A stretch of 36,185 nt of DNA from Fibrobacterota bacterium (lineage in GTDB: Bacteria; Fibrobacterota; Fibrobacteria; UBA11236), in assembly GCA_028287465.1 (NCBI GenBank), contig JAQBPO010000034.1:1-36185 (forward strand), in the 5' to 3' direction. Shown one piece after another: positions 1-9,009 of this stretch. Both the position numbers and the translations under genes were made by a program. Each line of letters begins with the position of its first letter. The stretch's first letter is position 1. The notes under the pieces were generated by a model that saw only the letters and a program-made list of their open reading frames with translations, made no database searches and was not told the origin of the DNA.

Positions 1-1262
1 TCGTCAGCTACCTCGCCGATGAATTCAAGCGCGAACAGGGCATTGACCTGCGCGGTGACAAGCTCGCCTTGCAGCGCCTGAAGGAAGCCGCCGAAAAGGC
101 CAAGATCGAGCTTTCCTCGGCCCAGCAGACCGAAATCACCCTGCCCTTCATCACGGCGGACGCCTCGGGACCCAAGCACTTGGACCTGACCCTCACCCGG
201 GCCAAGTTCAACCAGTTGACCCAGGCCTTGGTGGACAAGAGCATCGAGCCTTGCGCCCAGGCCTTGAAGGATGCCGGGAAGAAAAAAGAGGACATCGACG
301 AGGTCATCCTCGTCGGCGGCTCCACCCGCATCCCGGCCATCCAGGACAAGGTGAAGGAATTCTTCGGCAAGGAGCCCCATAAGGGCGTGAACCCGGATGA
401 GGTCGTGGCCGTGGGCGCCGCGGTGCAGGCGGGCGTGCTCGCCGGCGACAGCGCCGTCAAGGACGTGCTGCTGTTGGACGTGACCCCCCTGTCCCTGGGC
501 ATCGAGACCTTGGGCGGCGTCATGACCAAGCTCATCGAACGCAACACCACCATCCCCTCCCGCAAGAGCCAGGTGTTCTCCACGGCCGAAGACAACCAGC
601 CCGCCGTATCCATCCACGTGCTCCAGGGCGAGCGCGAAATGGCGCGGCACAACCGCACCTTGGGCCGCTTCGAGCTGACCGGCATCCCGCCGGCGCCCCG
701 CGGCATGCCCCAGGTCGAGGTGACCTTCGACATCGACGCGAACGGCATCGTGCACGTGGCCGCCAAGGACAAGGCCACCGGCAAGGAGCAGAAGATCAAG
801 ATCGAAGCGTCTTCCGGCCTTTCCGAGGACGAGATCCAGCGCATGGTCAAGGAAGCCGAGGCCAACGCCGAGATCGACAAGAAGGAAAAGGAAAAGGCCG
901 AGGTCAAGAACCAGGCCGAGCACATGATCTACAGCACCGAGAAGCTCATCAAGGAGCACGGCGACAAGATTTCGGCCGAAGACAAGGCCAACGTCGAGGC
1001 CGCCGTGGCGGAGCTGAAGAAGATCGAAGGCTCGGAGAACCTGGAAGAGGTCCAGGCCGCCATCAAGAAGGTGGAAGAAGCATCCCACAAGCTTTCGGAG
1101 GCGATGTACAAGGCGGCCGCCGAGAACGCCCAGGCGACGGGAGCCCAGGGCGACGGCGCCGGACAGGCCCCCGGAGCGGGAGCGGGTCCCAAGGGCGACG
1201 GCAAGGGCGCCAAGGGCAAGGATGACAGCGCCGTGGACGCGGACTTCGAGGTGGTCGAGTAA
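1..1262 (+). CDS. dnaK: Chaperone DnaK (Hsp70), 5'-truncated by the window edge
   Basis: ATP-dependent cytosolic Hsp70 chaperone that binds unfolded polypeptides and works with DnaJ and GrpE. The open frame runs in from the left edge (first full codon at base 3), so only about the last 420 residues are visible; by comparison with E. coli DnaK roughly the first 230 are missing. Seen are the end of the nucleotide-binding domain ([34 protein letters not shown]), the linker ([13 protein letters not shown]), the substrate-binding domain ([21 protein letters not shown]), the helical lid, a Gly/Ala-rich tail and an acidic C-terminus (DADFEVVE). The stop is TAA. Two hairpins follow, and dnaJ comes next on the same strand. 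No grpE or hrcA lies in the visible part. Identity is very secure. Confidence 0.98.
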   Translation, partial: VSYLADEFKREQGIDLRGDKLALQRLKEAAEKAKIELSSAQQTEITLPFITADASGPKHLDLTLTRAKFNQLTQALVDKSIEPCAQALKDAGKKKEDIDEVILVGGSTRIPAIQDKVKEFFGKEPHKGVNPDEVVAVGAAVQAGVLAGDSAVKDVLLLDVTPLSLGIETLGGVMTKLIERNTTIPSRKSQVFSTAEDNQPAVSIHVLQGEREMARHNRTLGRFELTGIPPAPRGMPQVEVTFDIDANGIVHVAAKDKATGKEQKIKIEASSGLSEDEIQRMVKEAEANAEIDKKEKEKAEVKNQAEHMIYSTEKLIKEHGDKISAEDKANVEAAVAELKKIEGSENLEEVQAAIKKVEEASHKLSEAMYKAAAENAQATGAQGDGAGQAPGAGAGPKGDGKGAKGKDDSAVDADFEVVE

Positions 1263-1266
1263 AACC

Positions 1267-1292
1267 GTCCCGCGGGTCCAGGCCCGCGGGAC
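1267..1292 (+). terminator. Hairpin downstream of dnaK
   Basis: A perfect 10-bp GC-rich stem (1267-1276 with 1283-1292) and 6-nt loop starts 5 nt after the dnaK stop. It is followed by only a weak T-run (TATTTT), so it may act as a terminator or as a 3'-end stabiliser before the stronger terminator at 1330. Confidence 0.5.
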
Positions 1293-1329
1293 ATGGTATT
1301 TTAGCCTCTCAGGCAGGCGGATCCGAGGG

Positions 1330-1354
1330 GAGGCAGAAATGCCTCTCTTTTTTT
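1330..1354 (+). terminator. Intrinsic terminator between dnaK and dnaJ
   Basis: A 6-bp stem (GAGGCA 1330-1335 with TGCCTC 1340-1345) closes a GAAA tetraloop and is followed by seven T at 1348-1354. This is a classical rho-independent terminator and should largely separate dnaK transcription from dnaJ. Confidence 0.8.
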
Positions 1355-1358
1355 CCTG

Positions 1359-1367
1359 TGGTATACT
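1359..1367 (+). promoter_or_regulatory. Extended -10 promoter of dnaJ
   Basis: TGG followed by TATACT (1362-1367) fits an extended -10 element (TGn plus a 5/6 match to TATAAT) just after the terminator T-run. The start of transcription would be near 1374, leaving a short leader with AAGGGA at 1380-1385 before the ATG at 1391. No convincing -35 box is seen, as is common for extended -10 promoters. No CIRCE element was noticed. Confidence 0.55.
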
Positions 1368-1390
1368 GAAAGCATTTTTAAGGGAAACCT

Positions 1391-2515
1391 ATGGCGACTA
1401 AGCGGGATTATTACGAGATATTGGGCGTCGCCAAGGACGTTGACGTCGCGGCCATCAAATCGGCCTATAAGAAATTGGCCGTCAAATTCCATCCAGACAA
1501 GAATCCCGGCAACAAGGAAGCGGAAGACCAGTTCAAGGAGGCCGCCGAGGCCTATTCCGTCCTGAGCGACGCGACCAAGCGCGCCCAGTACGACCGCTTC
1601 GGCCATGCCGGGGTGCAGAACGCGGGCGGCGGTGCCGAGGGCTTCAGCAACTTCGAGGACATCTTCAGCGCCTTCGGCGACATCTTCGGCGGGGACTTCT
1701 TCGGCCGGGCCGGCGGCGGACGCGGCGGTCGCGGACGCTCTGGCCCCCCCCGGGGCCAGGACGTGCAGATCGCCCTCACCGTCACCCTTCCGGACGTCTC
1801 TGTGGGCGTGACCAAGAAGGTCAAGCTCAAACGATACAACAAGTGCGGGACCTGCGCGGGGCAGGGCGGCACCGGCAAGCAGACCTGCAACGTTTGCGCC
1901 GGCCAAGGCCAGGTGCGCCAGGTGCAGAGTTCATTCTTCGGGCAGATCGTCAACGTGACCACCTGCCCCGAATGCCAGGGAATCGGCACCTTGATCAAAA
2001 CCAAATGCGCCACCTGCCATGGCCAGGGCCGCAACCAGGAGGAAGTCACCATTTCCATCGACGTCCCCCCGGGCGTGGAGGAGAGCAACTACCTTACCCT
2101 GCGCGGTGAAGGCCATGCGGGCCCCCAGGGCGGGCCCAGCGGCGATCTGATCGTGGCCATCAAGGAAGCGGAAGACGAGTTCTTCGAACGCCGGGGCGTG
2201 GACCTGTACAGCCAGGTGGAAGTGCCGTACACCACGGTGGCCCTGGGCGGGGACATCCGGGTCCGGACCATCGACGGCGAAGTGGACCTGAAGATCCCGG
2301 CCGGGACCCAGAGCGAGAAGCTCATGCGCCTGCGCAGCAAGGGCCTGCCGGACATCAACGGGCACCAGCGCGGCAGCCAATACGTGAAAATCCACGTGCA
2401 TACGCCTGAGAACCTGACCGCCAGGGAAATCGAAGTCCTGAAGGAATTGGAAAAGATCCAGGAAAAGGATCATCCCAAATCCTTCTTCCAGAAGGCCAAG
2501 ACCTTTTTCACGTAA
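1391..2515 (+). CDS. dnaJ: Chaperone DnaJ (Hsp40)
   Basis: Co-chaperone that stimulates the DnaK ATPase and delivers unfolded clients. The 374-residue length is normal for a type I DnaJ. The J domain is residues 1-70 with the HPD motif at 34-36. A Gly/Phe-rich stretch covers about 72-120. All four zinc-binding CxxCxGxG repeats are intact, starting near residues 152, 166, 192 and 206. The C-terminal beta domains follow (residues 215-350). The ATG is preceded by AAGGGA at suitable spacing and by an extended -10 promoter. It lies just downstream of dnaK but behind a terminator, so it is probably transcribed separately. A 63-nt gap without an obvious terminator precedes the sigma-54 activator, which could be co-transcribed. 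Confidence 0.98.
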   Translation: MATKRDYYEILGVAKDVDVAAIKSAYKKLAVKFHPDKNPGNKEAEDQFKEAAEAYSVLSDATKRAQYDRFGHAGVQNAGGGAEGFSNFEDIFSAFGDIFGGDFFGRAGGGRGGRGRSGPPRGQDVQIALTVTLPDVSVGVTKKVKLKRYNKCGTCAGQGGTGKQTCNVCAGQGQVRQVQSSFFGQIVNVTTCPECQGIGTLIKTKCATCHGQGRNQEEVTISIDVPPGVEESNYLTLRGEGHAGPQGGPSGDLIVAIKEAEDEFFERRGVDLYSQVEVPYTTVALGGDIRVRTIDGEVDLKIPAGTQSEKLMRLRSKGLPDINGHQRGSQYVKIHVHTPENLTAREIEVLKELEKIQEKDHPKSFFQKAKTFFT

Positions 2516-2578
2516 CGGGAATCGGCCGGAATCCGAGCGTCCTCATGGCGCCCGGAGCCAGGCCCGAAAGCGAACGAT

Positions 2579-4009
2579 ATGAAGATTTTCATACTCGACA
2601 ACGACCCGGAGCTCAAAAAAGAGGTCTTCAACAAATGGTCGATCCCTAATACCGAGATCATGGAGAGCAGCGGCGGCCAGAACGCCATCAAGCTGCTGAC
2701 CCAGGGCGGCATCGGGGCCATGTTCCTGTCGTCCGAATTCCTCACCATCGACAACCTCGACATCCTCGATCTGGCCAAGGAGAGCAACCCCGGCATCGAG
2801 GTCTTCATCATGGCCACGGTCCGGGATACGCAGAAAGCGGAAGCGGCCGTGCAGCGCGGGGCCCATTCCTTCCTCATCAAGCCCGTGAACGTGAACCTTC
2901 TGGAGAGCCTGGCCACCAAGGCCCTCAACCATGGCTTGACCCGTAAGAACGTCCGGGCCATGGAAGAGCGCTACCTGGAAGACATCCTGGGTTCCTCCCC
3001 CACCATGAAGAAGATCCTCAAGACGGTGACCAAGGTGGCCCCCACCAACAGCACCATCCTCATCTCGGGCGAAAGCGGCACGGGCAAGGAGTTCATGGCC
3101 AATATCGTGCACCGGCTCAGCCAGCGCGCGGACGAGAGCTTCGTCGCCGTGAATTGCGGCGCCATCCCCGAGAACCTGGTCGAATCGGAACTCTTCGGCT
3201 CGCGTAAAGGCTCTTATACCGGCTCCATCGCCGATCGCAAGGGCCTGTTCGAAATGGCGGACAAAGGGACCCTGTTCCTGGACGAAATCGGGGAACTGTC
3301 CCTCCAGACCCAAGTCAAGCTGCTGCGCTTCCTCCAGGAAAAGGAAATCCGCCGCGTGGGGGACAACGAGAACAAGTACGTGGACGTCAGGGTCATCGCG
3401 GCTTCAAACAAGGATTTGCACAAGGCCATCGCCAACGGCTCCTTCCGCGAGGACCTCTACTACCGCCTCAGCATCTTCCATCTGACCTTGCCGCCCCTGC
3501 GCGACCGCCGCAGCTCCATCCCCGGGTTGATCCGCACCTTCGTCAAGAAGTACGCGAGCCTCAACAAGAAGGAGATCCACGGCATGGCCAAGAACGTCGA
3601 GGCCCTCCTCCTCAACTACGACTACCCGGGCAATATCCGCCAGTTGGAGAACATCATCGAGCATGCGGTGGCCCTGTGCGAAGGCCACAATATCGTCCTC
3701 GACGATCTGCCGGAATACCTGGTCAAATCCCAGGGAGGTCCCGCCTTTTTCGCCTTGCCCAAGGGCGAAACCGTTCCTCCGGACAACAATCCAGCATCCC
3801 TTTTGACCCTGGCGGAACTCGAGAAGAACTATATCCGCAAAGCCCTGGAAATCTGCCACAAAAACCATACCGAAGCCGCGCGGCGCCTGGGCATCTCGCG
3901 CTCCACCCTTTGGCGAAAGCTGAAGGAGCATGGCTTGGAAGGCACCCCTTCCCCTTCCGGCGCCGTCGCTCCGGAGCCCGTCCCGGATCCGGCTCCAGCC
4001 CCTGCCTGA
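2579..4009 (+). CDS. Sigma-54-dependent activator with degenerate receiver domain
   Basis: NtrC-family transcription activator of 476 residues. An N-terminal receiver-like domain (1-115) precedes an AAA+ sigma-54-interaction domain (about 135-370) with Walker A GESGTGKE (164-171), a GAFTGA-loop variant GSYTGS (211-216) and Walker B GTLFLDEI (230-237). A Fis-type helix-turn-helix sits near 415-455 (TEAARRLGISRSTLWRKL), and the tail is rich in Pro and Ala. The receiver keeps the acidic residues near its start (D7, D9) and the conserved Lys-Pro (K101-P102). The position equivalent to the phosphoacceptor Asp aligns with Ser52, and the switch Thr/Ser is Ala79. It therefore probably does not respond to ordinary phosphorylation. 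No histidine kinase gene is adjacent. The target promoters are unknown. The AAA+ and HTH assignments are firm; the regulatory input is inferred. Confidence 0.93.
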   Translation: MKIFILDNDPELKKEVFNKWSIPNTEIMESSGGQNAIKLLTQGGIGAMFLSSEFLTIDNLDILDLAKESNPGIEVFIMATVRDTQKAEAAVQRGAHSFLIKPVNVNLLESLATKALNHGLTRKNVRAMEERYLEDILGSSPTMKKILKTVTKVAPTNSTILISGESGTGKEFMANIVHRLSQRADESFVAVNCGAIPENLVESELFGSRKGSYTGSIADRKGLFEMADKGTLFLDEIGELSLQTQVKLLRFLQEKEIRRVGDNENKYVDVRVIAASNKDLHKAIANGSFREDLYYRLSIFHLTLPPLRDRRSSIPGLIRTFVKKYASLNKKEIHGMAKNVEALLLNYDYPGNIRQLENIIEHAVALCEGHNIVLDDLPEYLVKSQGGPAFFALPKGETVPPDNNPASLLTLAELEKNYIRKALEICHKNHTEAARRLGISRSTLWRKLKEHGLEGTPSPSGAVAPEPVPDPAPAPA

Positions 4010-4022
4010 TTCCGGAATCACC

Positions 4023-4039
4023 CGGTAATACCGTTTTTT
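4023..4039 (+). terminator. Weak terminator-like hairpin after the sigma-54 activator
   Basis: CGGT-AAT-ACCG (4023-4033) is followed by six T (4034-4039). The stem is only 4 bp. A 12-nt perfect palindrome (GATTCCGGAATC, 4008-4019) overlaps the preceding stop codon and may add structure. Confidence 0.35.
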
Positions 4040-4129
4040 CGCGCTTCCCGCGTATCCGGCCGTGCCGCCGATTCAACGCCTCCTTTTACGATTAGATTTT
4101 CCGGCGGACCGGTTGGGGGAGCGGCCCGG

Positions 4130-5044
4130 ATGACCATCATCACCGGAGGCTCTATTCTGTTTCGCATCGTCGCCCTATCATTCGCGTTGTTTCCCGCCCT
4201 CCTCACGGCGCAGGAAAGCCTTTTCCTCACCAGGACCTATAGAGCCGCCTCCGGCCTGGTCCTCCCCTACCGTTTGTTCGTCCCCGCCGGATACTCCAGG
4301 ACCAAATCCTATCCGCTGATCCTGGCCCTTCACGGGGCGGGCGCCAAGGGCACGGACAACAAGGCGCAGTTGACCCAAAGCCGGATCGCGACCGTCTGGG
4401 CCGTGGACTCGAACCAGGCGAAGCATCCCGCTTTCATCTTCGCGCCGCAATGCCCGGTCGAAAGCACGTGGGTGAACAAGGGAAGGCCGATCGATAGCGG
4501 ATCCCTGCGGGGCATGTCCAGGATCGTGCTCGACCTCATGGATTCCCTGGCGCGCGCCTACCCCATCGATCCCGATCGGTTGTATATCCTGGGGCAGTCC
4601 ATGGGCGGCCATGCGACCTGGGAGATCATCGAGCGGTTCACCGCCCGGTTCGCCGCGGCCATTCCCATGTGCGGCATCGGCGATCCCGTACAGGCGCCCG
4701 TGCTGATCCATCTCCCCATCTGGGCCTTCCATGGGGACAAGGATGCGACCGTTCCCGTCGAATACGATCGGACCATGATCGCGGCCATCCGCAAGGCGGG
4801 CGGCTCGCCCAGGTATACCGAGTACCCCGGGGTCGATCATGAGGTGCAGGTGCCGGCGATGAATGAGCCGGGCCTGCCCGCTTGGTTGTACGCTCAAAAA
4901 CGGCCGGTGGATCCGGTTTTCCTATCCGCCCCGAAGGGTCCCGCGCCGATACTCCGGAATCTGGGAACCGGAATGGGGATCATGCCCGATGGCAAAGAGG
5001 CATCCACAAGGAGCCCTTCTACCCCGGTGTATCAGCGCCCTTGA
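4130..5044 (+). CDS. Secreted alpha/beta-hydrolase (carboxylesterase/phospholipase-like)
   Basis: Predicted exported esterase of 304 residues. The N-terminus has a hydrophobic signal segment (residues 8-27, ending ALLTA-Q). The body shows the alpha/beta-hydrolase pattern: oxyanion-loop LALHGAGAKG (65-74), nucleophile elbow GQSMGG (S157), acid Asp205 in HGDKDATVPV, and His237 in GVDHEV. A W-L-x-x-Q-K-R segment near 252-258 is typical of the peptidase-like predicted carboxylesterases (COG4099 type), a group that also resembles feruloyl and acetylxylan esterases. Substrate cannot be read from the sequence; deacylation of plant polysaccharide esters would fit the neighbourhood but is inference. 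The ATG has only a weak upstream purine run. About 45 residues after the usual family end are unassigned. Confidence 0.82.
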   Translation: MTIITGGSILFRIVALSFALFPALLTAQESLFLTRTYRAASGLVLPYRLFVPAGYSRTKSYPLILALHGAGAKGTDNKAQLTQSRIATVWAVDSNQAKHPAFIFAPQCPVESTWVNKGRPIDSGSLRGMSRIVLDLMDSLARAYPIDPDRLYILGQSMGGHATWEIIERFTARFAAAIPMCGIGDPVQAPVLIHLPIWAFHGDKDATVPVEYDRTMIAAIRKAGGSPRYTEYPGVDHEVQVPAMNEPGLPAWLYAQKRPVDPVFLSAPKGPAPILRNLGTGMGIMPDGKEASTRSPSTPVYQRP

Positions 5045-5249
5045 GGAAAACCGCCTGCCATTGTAATCCCCACCGACAGATTTTTCCGTAAGTACCGTGG
5101 ATTGTTGAGCTTATAGACCCATTTGAAATAGGATCGACCGCACATTTTTTTCCGTTGTAGAGGTCTGAATATTTAGATTTGCGGATTCTAGGGACACGGA
5201 GCGGCAGGGTGGGGACTCGCCGGTCCATTTAATCAGGAAAGTGGAATCA

Positions 5250-8200
5250 ATGATGACTGCAAATCGCACACGTATATCGCATTTCCGTTCGCGGACCGTA
5301 ATCGCGCCGCTGATGGCCGTTTTGAGCATGCTCGTCCTGCTCTTGGGCGGATGCCAATCCGAAGATGGCCTGACCGGAAACAGGGGGCAGAACACCTTGG
5401 CCACCGGCATGGCCGTGCCCCTAACCAAATTCGCGGACCAGAACGTCATCTCCGGATTGAGCACCCCGATGGCGATGGAATTCGCGCCGGACGGTCGTCT
5501 GTTCGTCCTTGAAAAGAGCGGCGCCGTGAAGATTGTCACCGGTCCCGCCACGACCGTGACCTTCCTGACCCTCACCGTGGACCAGAACACCGAACGCGGC
5601 CTCCTGGGCATCGCCTTCGATCCGGACTGGAACAACGGAGTGAAAAAGGTCTACATCCACTATTCCGTCGCGGGCGGCAATCATAATCGCGTCAGCATCT
5701 TTTCCGTCTCCGCCTCGGATCCGAACAAAGCCGACCCGGCCGAGACCATCCTGTTCGAACTCGACCCCCTCACCAACAGCGCATACCACAATGGCGGCGC
5801 CCTGCACTTCGGCCTGGACAACAATCTCTACCTGACCACGGGCGACAACCGCCTCACCACCAACGGCCAGGCGAACAACCTCCTCGGCAAAATGCTCCGG
5901 TTCTCGAAAACCCCATCGGGCACGCCCGGCATCCCGAATATCCCCACCGACAATCCCTTCTACGCGTCCCAGACCGGTAAGAACCGCGCCATCTGGGCGT
6001 TCGGCCTCCGCAATCCCTTCACCTTCGCCGTCCAGCCGGGAACCGGCCGCATCTTCATCAATGATATCGGCGAAAACACCTACGAGGAGATCAATGAGGC
6101 CACCCAGGGCGGTCGCAACTTCGGATGGCCCAATTCCGAAGGACCGACTTCGGAAGCCGGGAAGACCACGCCCATCGGAGGCTATGTCAACGGGTACACC
6201 GCGAACGGCGGAAACTACAACGTAGGGGATTGCGCCATCATCGGCGCGGCCTTCTACAACCCCAAGCCTGGCGCCGAACAATATCCCGCCAGCTATATCG
6301 GCGACTATTTCTTCGGGGACCATTGCAGCCAGTACATCAAGGTGATCGATCTGGCCGCCCCGACCGCCCCGACGACCTTCGCGACCGCCTTGGGCGGCCT
6401 TCTCATGGACCTGAAGGTCAACCCCTTCGACGGCGCGCTCTACTACCTGACCTTGAACGGCAATGTGGGCAAGATCAGCTACACCGGCTCGGACGCTCCG
6501 ACCATTGCGCGCCAGCCCGCGTCCCAGCTCATTTCCGTGAACCAACCGGTCACCTTCTCGGTGGAGGCCAACGGCACCAACCTGTCCTACCAGTGGCAGA
6601 AGAACGGCGTCGACATCGCCAATGCCAAGAGCGCCAGCTATACCATCCCCAGCGTCACCCTCGCCGACAATAACACCACCTACCGGGTCGCGGTCAAGAA
6701 CGCCGTCGCCACCTTAATGAGCGATGCCGCCACCTTGACGGTCACTTCAAACCAACGCCCTGTACCCACGATCGCGGCGCCGGCCTCCACCCTCAAATGG
6801 AGCGCCGGGCAGACCATCACCTATTCCGGCTCGGCGACCGATGCGGAAGACGGCACCCTGCCCGCGACCTCCCTCTCCTGGTACGTGGTGGAGGTGCATG
6901 ATGCCCATACCCATCCCATCGAAGGACCGAAAATCGGGGCCGGATTCTCCTACATCATCCCCACCTCGAATGAAACCGCGCCCGGGATATCCTACCGGTT
7001 CATCCTAGAGGCCAAGGACTCCCAGGGCCTTATCAAACGGGACAGCGTGGAAATCAAGCCCAATCAGGCGCTCATCACCCTCCTCACCTCCCCTGCCGGT
7101 CTCCAGGTGACCCTGGACGGCCAACCTAAAACCTCCGGCTTCGGTTTCACCGGCGTTGTCGGCGTCACGCGCACCCTCGGAGCGGTTTCCCCCCAGACCT
7201 TGAACGGCACCACCTACTACTGGAGCGGCTGGTCCGACGGCAAGGCGCAGACACATGACATCTCGACGCCTTCGACCAATTCCACCTTCACGGCCACCTT
7301 CGGGACCACGCCGACCAATATCGCCCTGCCCGGGAAGCTCCAGGCCGAGGACTACAAGGCCGGCGGCGAAGGAGTGGGCTACCATGACCTGACCGCGGGC
7401 AATACAGGAAACGTCTACCGCGCGGACGGAGTGGATATCGAAGCCTCGACCGATGTGGGCACGGGCTACAACGTGGGCTGGACCCAGGCCGGCGAATGGC
7501 TGGAGTACAGCGTCAATGTCGCCACAACCGGCACCTACAATCTGACCGCCCGCATGGCCTCCGGCGTAGTCGGCACCAAGACCGCGGCCGTCACGGTCGA
7601 TGGCGTCGCCAAGGGCACCTTCAACCTGACCGACGCGCGCGGCTGGCAGATCTGGAACGATGTCCCAGTCTCAGGTGTCAGCCTGACCTCGGGAATCCAT
7701 ACCCTGCGCATTACCATGAATACCGGTGACTTCAATCTCAATTACCTGAATGTGGTTTCCGCGGGCGGCAATCTGGTTCCCACCGCCAATGCCGGCGCCG
7801 ACAAGTCCGTCAACGTGAATACCCTGGTGACCCTGGACGGTCGCGGTTCTTCGGATCCGGACAATGCCCCTTCCCCTCTCACCTATTCCTGGACCAAGCT
7901 CTCGGGCCCCACGGTGGCCTTGAACAACGCGACCACGTCCCAGCCCAACTTCACTCCCTCGACCACCGGCACCTACGTGTTCCGCCTGACCGTCAGCGAC
8001 GGCGCCGCCAGCGCCACCGATGATATCCAGGTCGTGGTGAATGCCGTTCCCGTCGGCATCGCGCTTCCGGGCCGTCTCCAGGCCGAGGAGTTCAAGACCG
8101 GCGGGGAAGGCGTGGGTTACCATGAACTTTCCGCGACCAATCTGGGCGGGGCCTACAGGACCGCCGAGGCCGTGGACATCGAAGCCACCACCGACGGGGG

Positions 8201-8954
8201 CCCGGGCTACGACGTGGGTTGGACCGATGCGGGCGAATGGCTCGATTACGCGGTCAATGTGTCGACCAACGGCGCCTACACCCTGACGGCGCGGCTCGCT
8301 TCCGGCAATGCCGGAACCAAGACCGTGGCCGTGACTCTCGACGGGGGAACGACTCCTATCGCAACGTTCTCCTTCACGGACGCCTCCGGCTGGCAGAGCT
8401 GGAAGGATATCGTCGTCTCGGGAGTGAACCTCTCCGTCGGCGCGCATACCCTCCGGTTCACCATGACCACGGGCGGCGTGAACTTCAATTACGTGGATTT
8501 CGCGATCGGCACCCCGCCTGCCAACCTGCTGCAGAACGGGGACTTCTCGAACGGGATCGTTTCCTGGACGCCCTATTTCGCGGCGCCCGCCACGGGCACC
8601 ATCGCGAACGAGGCGGGCGCGGCCCGGGCCACCATCACCAACCAAGGCGCCAATCCCTGGGACATCCAGCTCTACCAGTCTCTCGCCCTGACGGCGGGCA
8701 AGGTCTATACCCTTGATTTCGACATCAAGGCCGAGGCGACCCCCAAGACCTTCCGGGTGGTGGTGGAGCATAACGTGGATCCCTGGACCAAATACCATGA
8801 CGTGCAGTACACCGTGACCGCGGCCGCGAATACCTATCAGCACTTCACCATCAGCTGGACCCAGTCCGCGGCCGATGCGGCGGGTCGTGTGGTCTTCGAC
8901 TTCGGGTTCTCCAACGTGAACGACGTCTGGGTCGACAACGTTTTCCTGAAATAA
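5250..8954 (+). CDS. Lipoprotein: glucose/sorbosone dehydrogenase fused to Ig/PKD and carbohydrate-binding modules
   Basis: A 1234-residue exported lipoprotein. AGGAAA at 5235-5240 favours the ATG at 5250 over the in-frame GTG at 5241. A hydrophobic segment ends in the lipobox LGGC (near residue 35). Domains in order: a PQQ-type glucose/sorbosone dehydrogenase beta-propeller (about 55-405; motifs include ERGLLGIAFDP, HNGGALHFG and WAFGLRNPF); an Ig-like domain (about 415-500; YQWQKNG); a further beta domain (505-600); a short repeat-type domain (605-690); CBM6-like module 1 (691-837); a PKD domain (844-930; DGRGSSDP, YSWTK); CBM6-like module 2 (937-1086); and a C-terminal CBM_4_9-like module (1092-1233). 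It probably oxidises sugars at the cell surface while held to a polysaccharide. The dehydrogenase class is secure by motif; cofactor and substrate are inferred. It is followed by a strong terminator. Confidence 0.9.
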   Translation: MMTANRTRISHFRSRTVIAPLMAVLSMLVLLLGGCQSEDGLTGNRGQNTLATGMAVPLTKFADQNVISGLSTPMAMEFAPDGRLFVLEKSGAVKIVTGPATTVTFLTLTVDQNTERGLLGIAFDPDWNNGVKKVYIHYSVAGGNHNRVSIFSVSASDPNKADPAETILFELDPLTNSAYHNGGALHFGLDNNLYLTTGDNRLTTNGQANNLLGKMLRFSKTPSGTPGIPNIPTDNPFYASQTGKNRAIWAFGLRNPFTFAVQPGTGRIFINDIGENTYEEINEATQGGRNFGWPNSEGPTSEAGKTTPIGGYVNGYTANGGNYNVGDCAIIGAAFYNPKPGAEQYPASYIGDYFFGDHCSQYIKVIDLAAPTAPTTFATALGGLLMDLKVNPFDGALYYLTLNGNVGKISYTGSDAPTIARQPASQLISVNQPVTFSVEANGTNLSYQWQKNGVDIANAKSASYTIPSVTLADNNTTYRVAVKNAVATLMSDAATLTVTSNQRPVPTIAAPASTLKWSAGQTITYSGSATDAEDGTLPATSLSWYVVEVHDAHTHPIEGPKIGAGFSYIIPTSNETAPGISYRFILEAKDSQGLIKRDSVEIKPNQALITLLTSPAGLQVTLDGQPKTSGFGFTGVVGVTRTLGAVSPQTLNGTTYYWSGWSDGKAQTHDISTPSTNSTFTATFGTTPTNIALPGKLQAEDYKAGGEGVGYHDLTAGNTGNVYRADGVDIEASTDVGTGYNVGWTQAGEWLEYSVNVATTGTYNLTARMASGVVGTKTAAVTVDGVAKGTFNLTDARGWQIWNDVPVSGVSLTSGIHTLRITMNTGDFNLNYLNVVSAGGNLVPTANAGADKSVNVNTLVTLDGRGSSDPDNAPSPLTYSWTKLSGPTVALNNATTSQPNFTPSTTGTYVFRLTVSDGAASATDDIQVVVNAVPVGIALPGRLQAEEFKTGGEGVGYHELSATNLGGAYRTAEAVDIEATTDGGPGYDVGWTDAGEWLDYAVNVSTNGAYTLTARLASGNAGTKTVAVTLDGGTTPIATFSFTDASGWQSWKDIVVSGVNLSVGAHTLRFTMTTGGVNFNYVDFAIGTPPANLLQNGDFSNGIVSWTPYFAAPATGTIANEAGAARATITNQGANPWDIQLYQSLALTAGKVYTLDFDIKAEATPKTFRVVVEHNVDPWTKYHDVQYTVTAAANTYQHFTISWTQSAADAAGRVVFDFGFSNVNDVWVDNVFLK
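7320..7761 (+). repeat. CBM6-like module, copy 1 of an intragenic duplication
   Basis: Encodes a module beginning IALPGKLQAEDY and containing GGEGVGYHDL, VDIEAST and VGWTQAGEWLEY. It matches the second copy at 8058-8508 motif for motif, with a PKD domain between them. The nucleotide sequences are clearly related but diverged, so the duplication is not recent. Confidence 0.75.
8058..8508 (+). repeat. CBM6-like module, copy 2 of an intragenic duplication
   Basis: Second copy, beginning IALPGRLQAEEF with GGEGVGYHEL, VDIEATT and VGWTDAGEWLDY. Aromatic and acidic residues expected of the carbohydrate-binding face are kept in both copies. Confidence 0.75.
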
Positions 8955-9009
8955 CCTTTGCGGTAGGATTCCCCTTCCATCCGGGCGTTTCGGCGCCAAT
9001 CCAATCTTC

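Noticed and set aside
5241-5249. GTG as the start of the dehydrogenase lipoprotein
   Set aside because: The AGGAAA ribosome site directly abuts this GTG, leaving no spacing; the ATG at 5250 has proper spacing.
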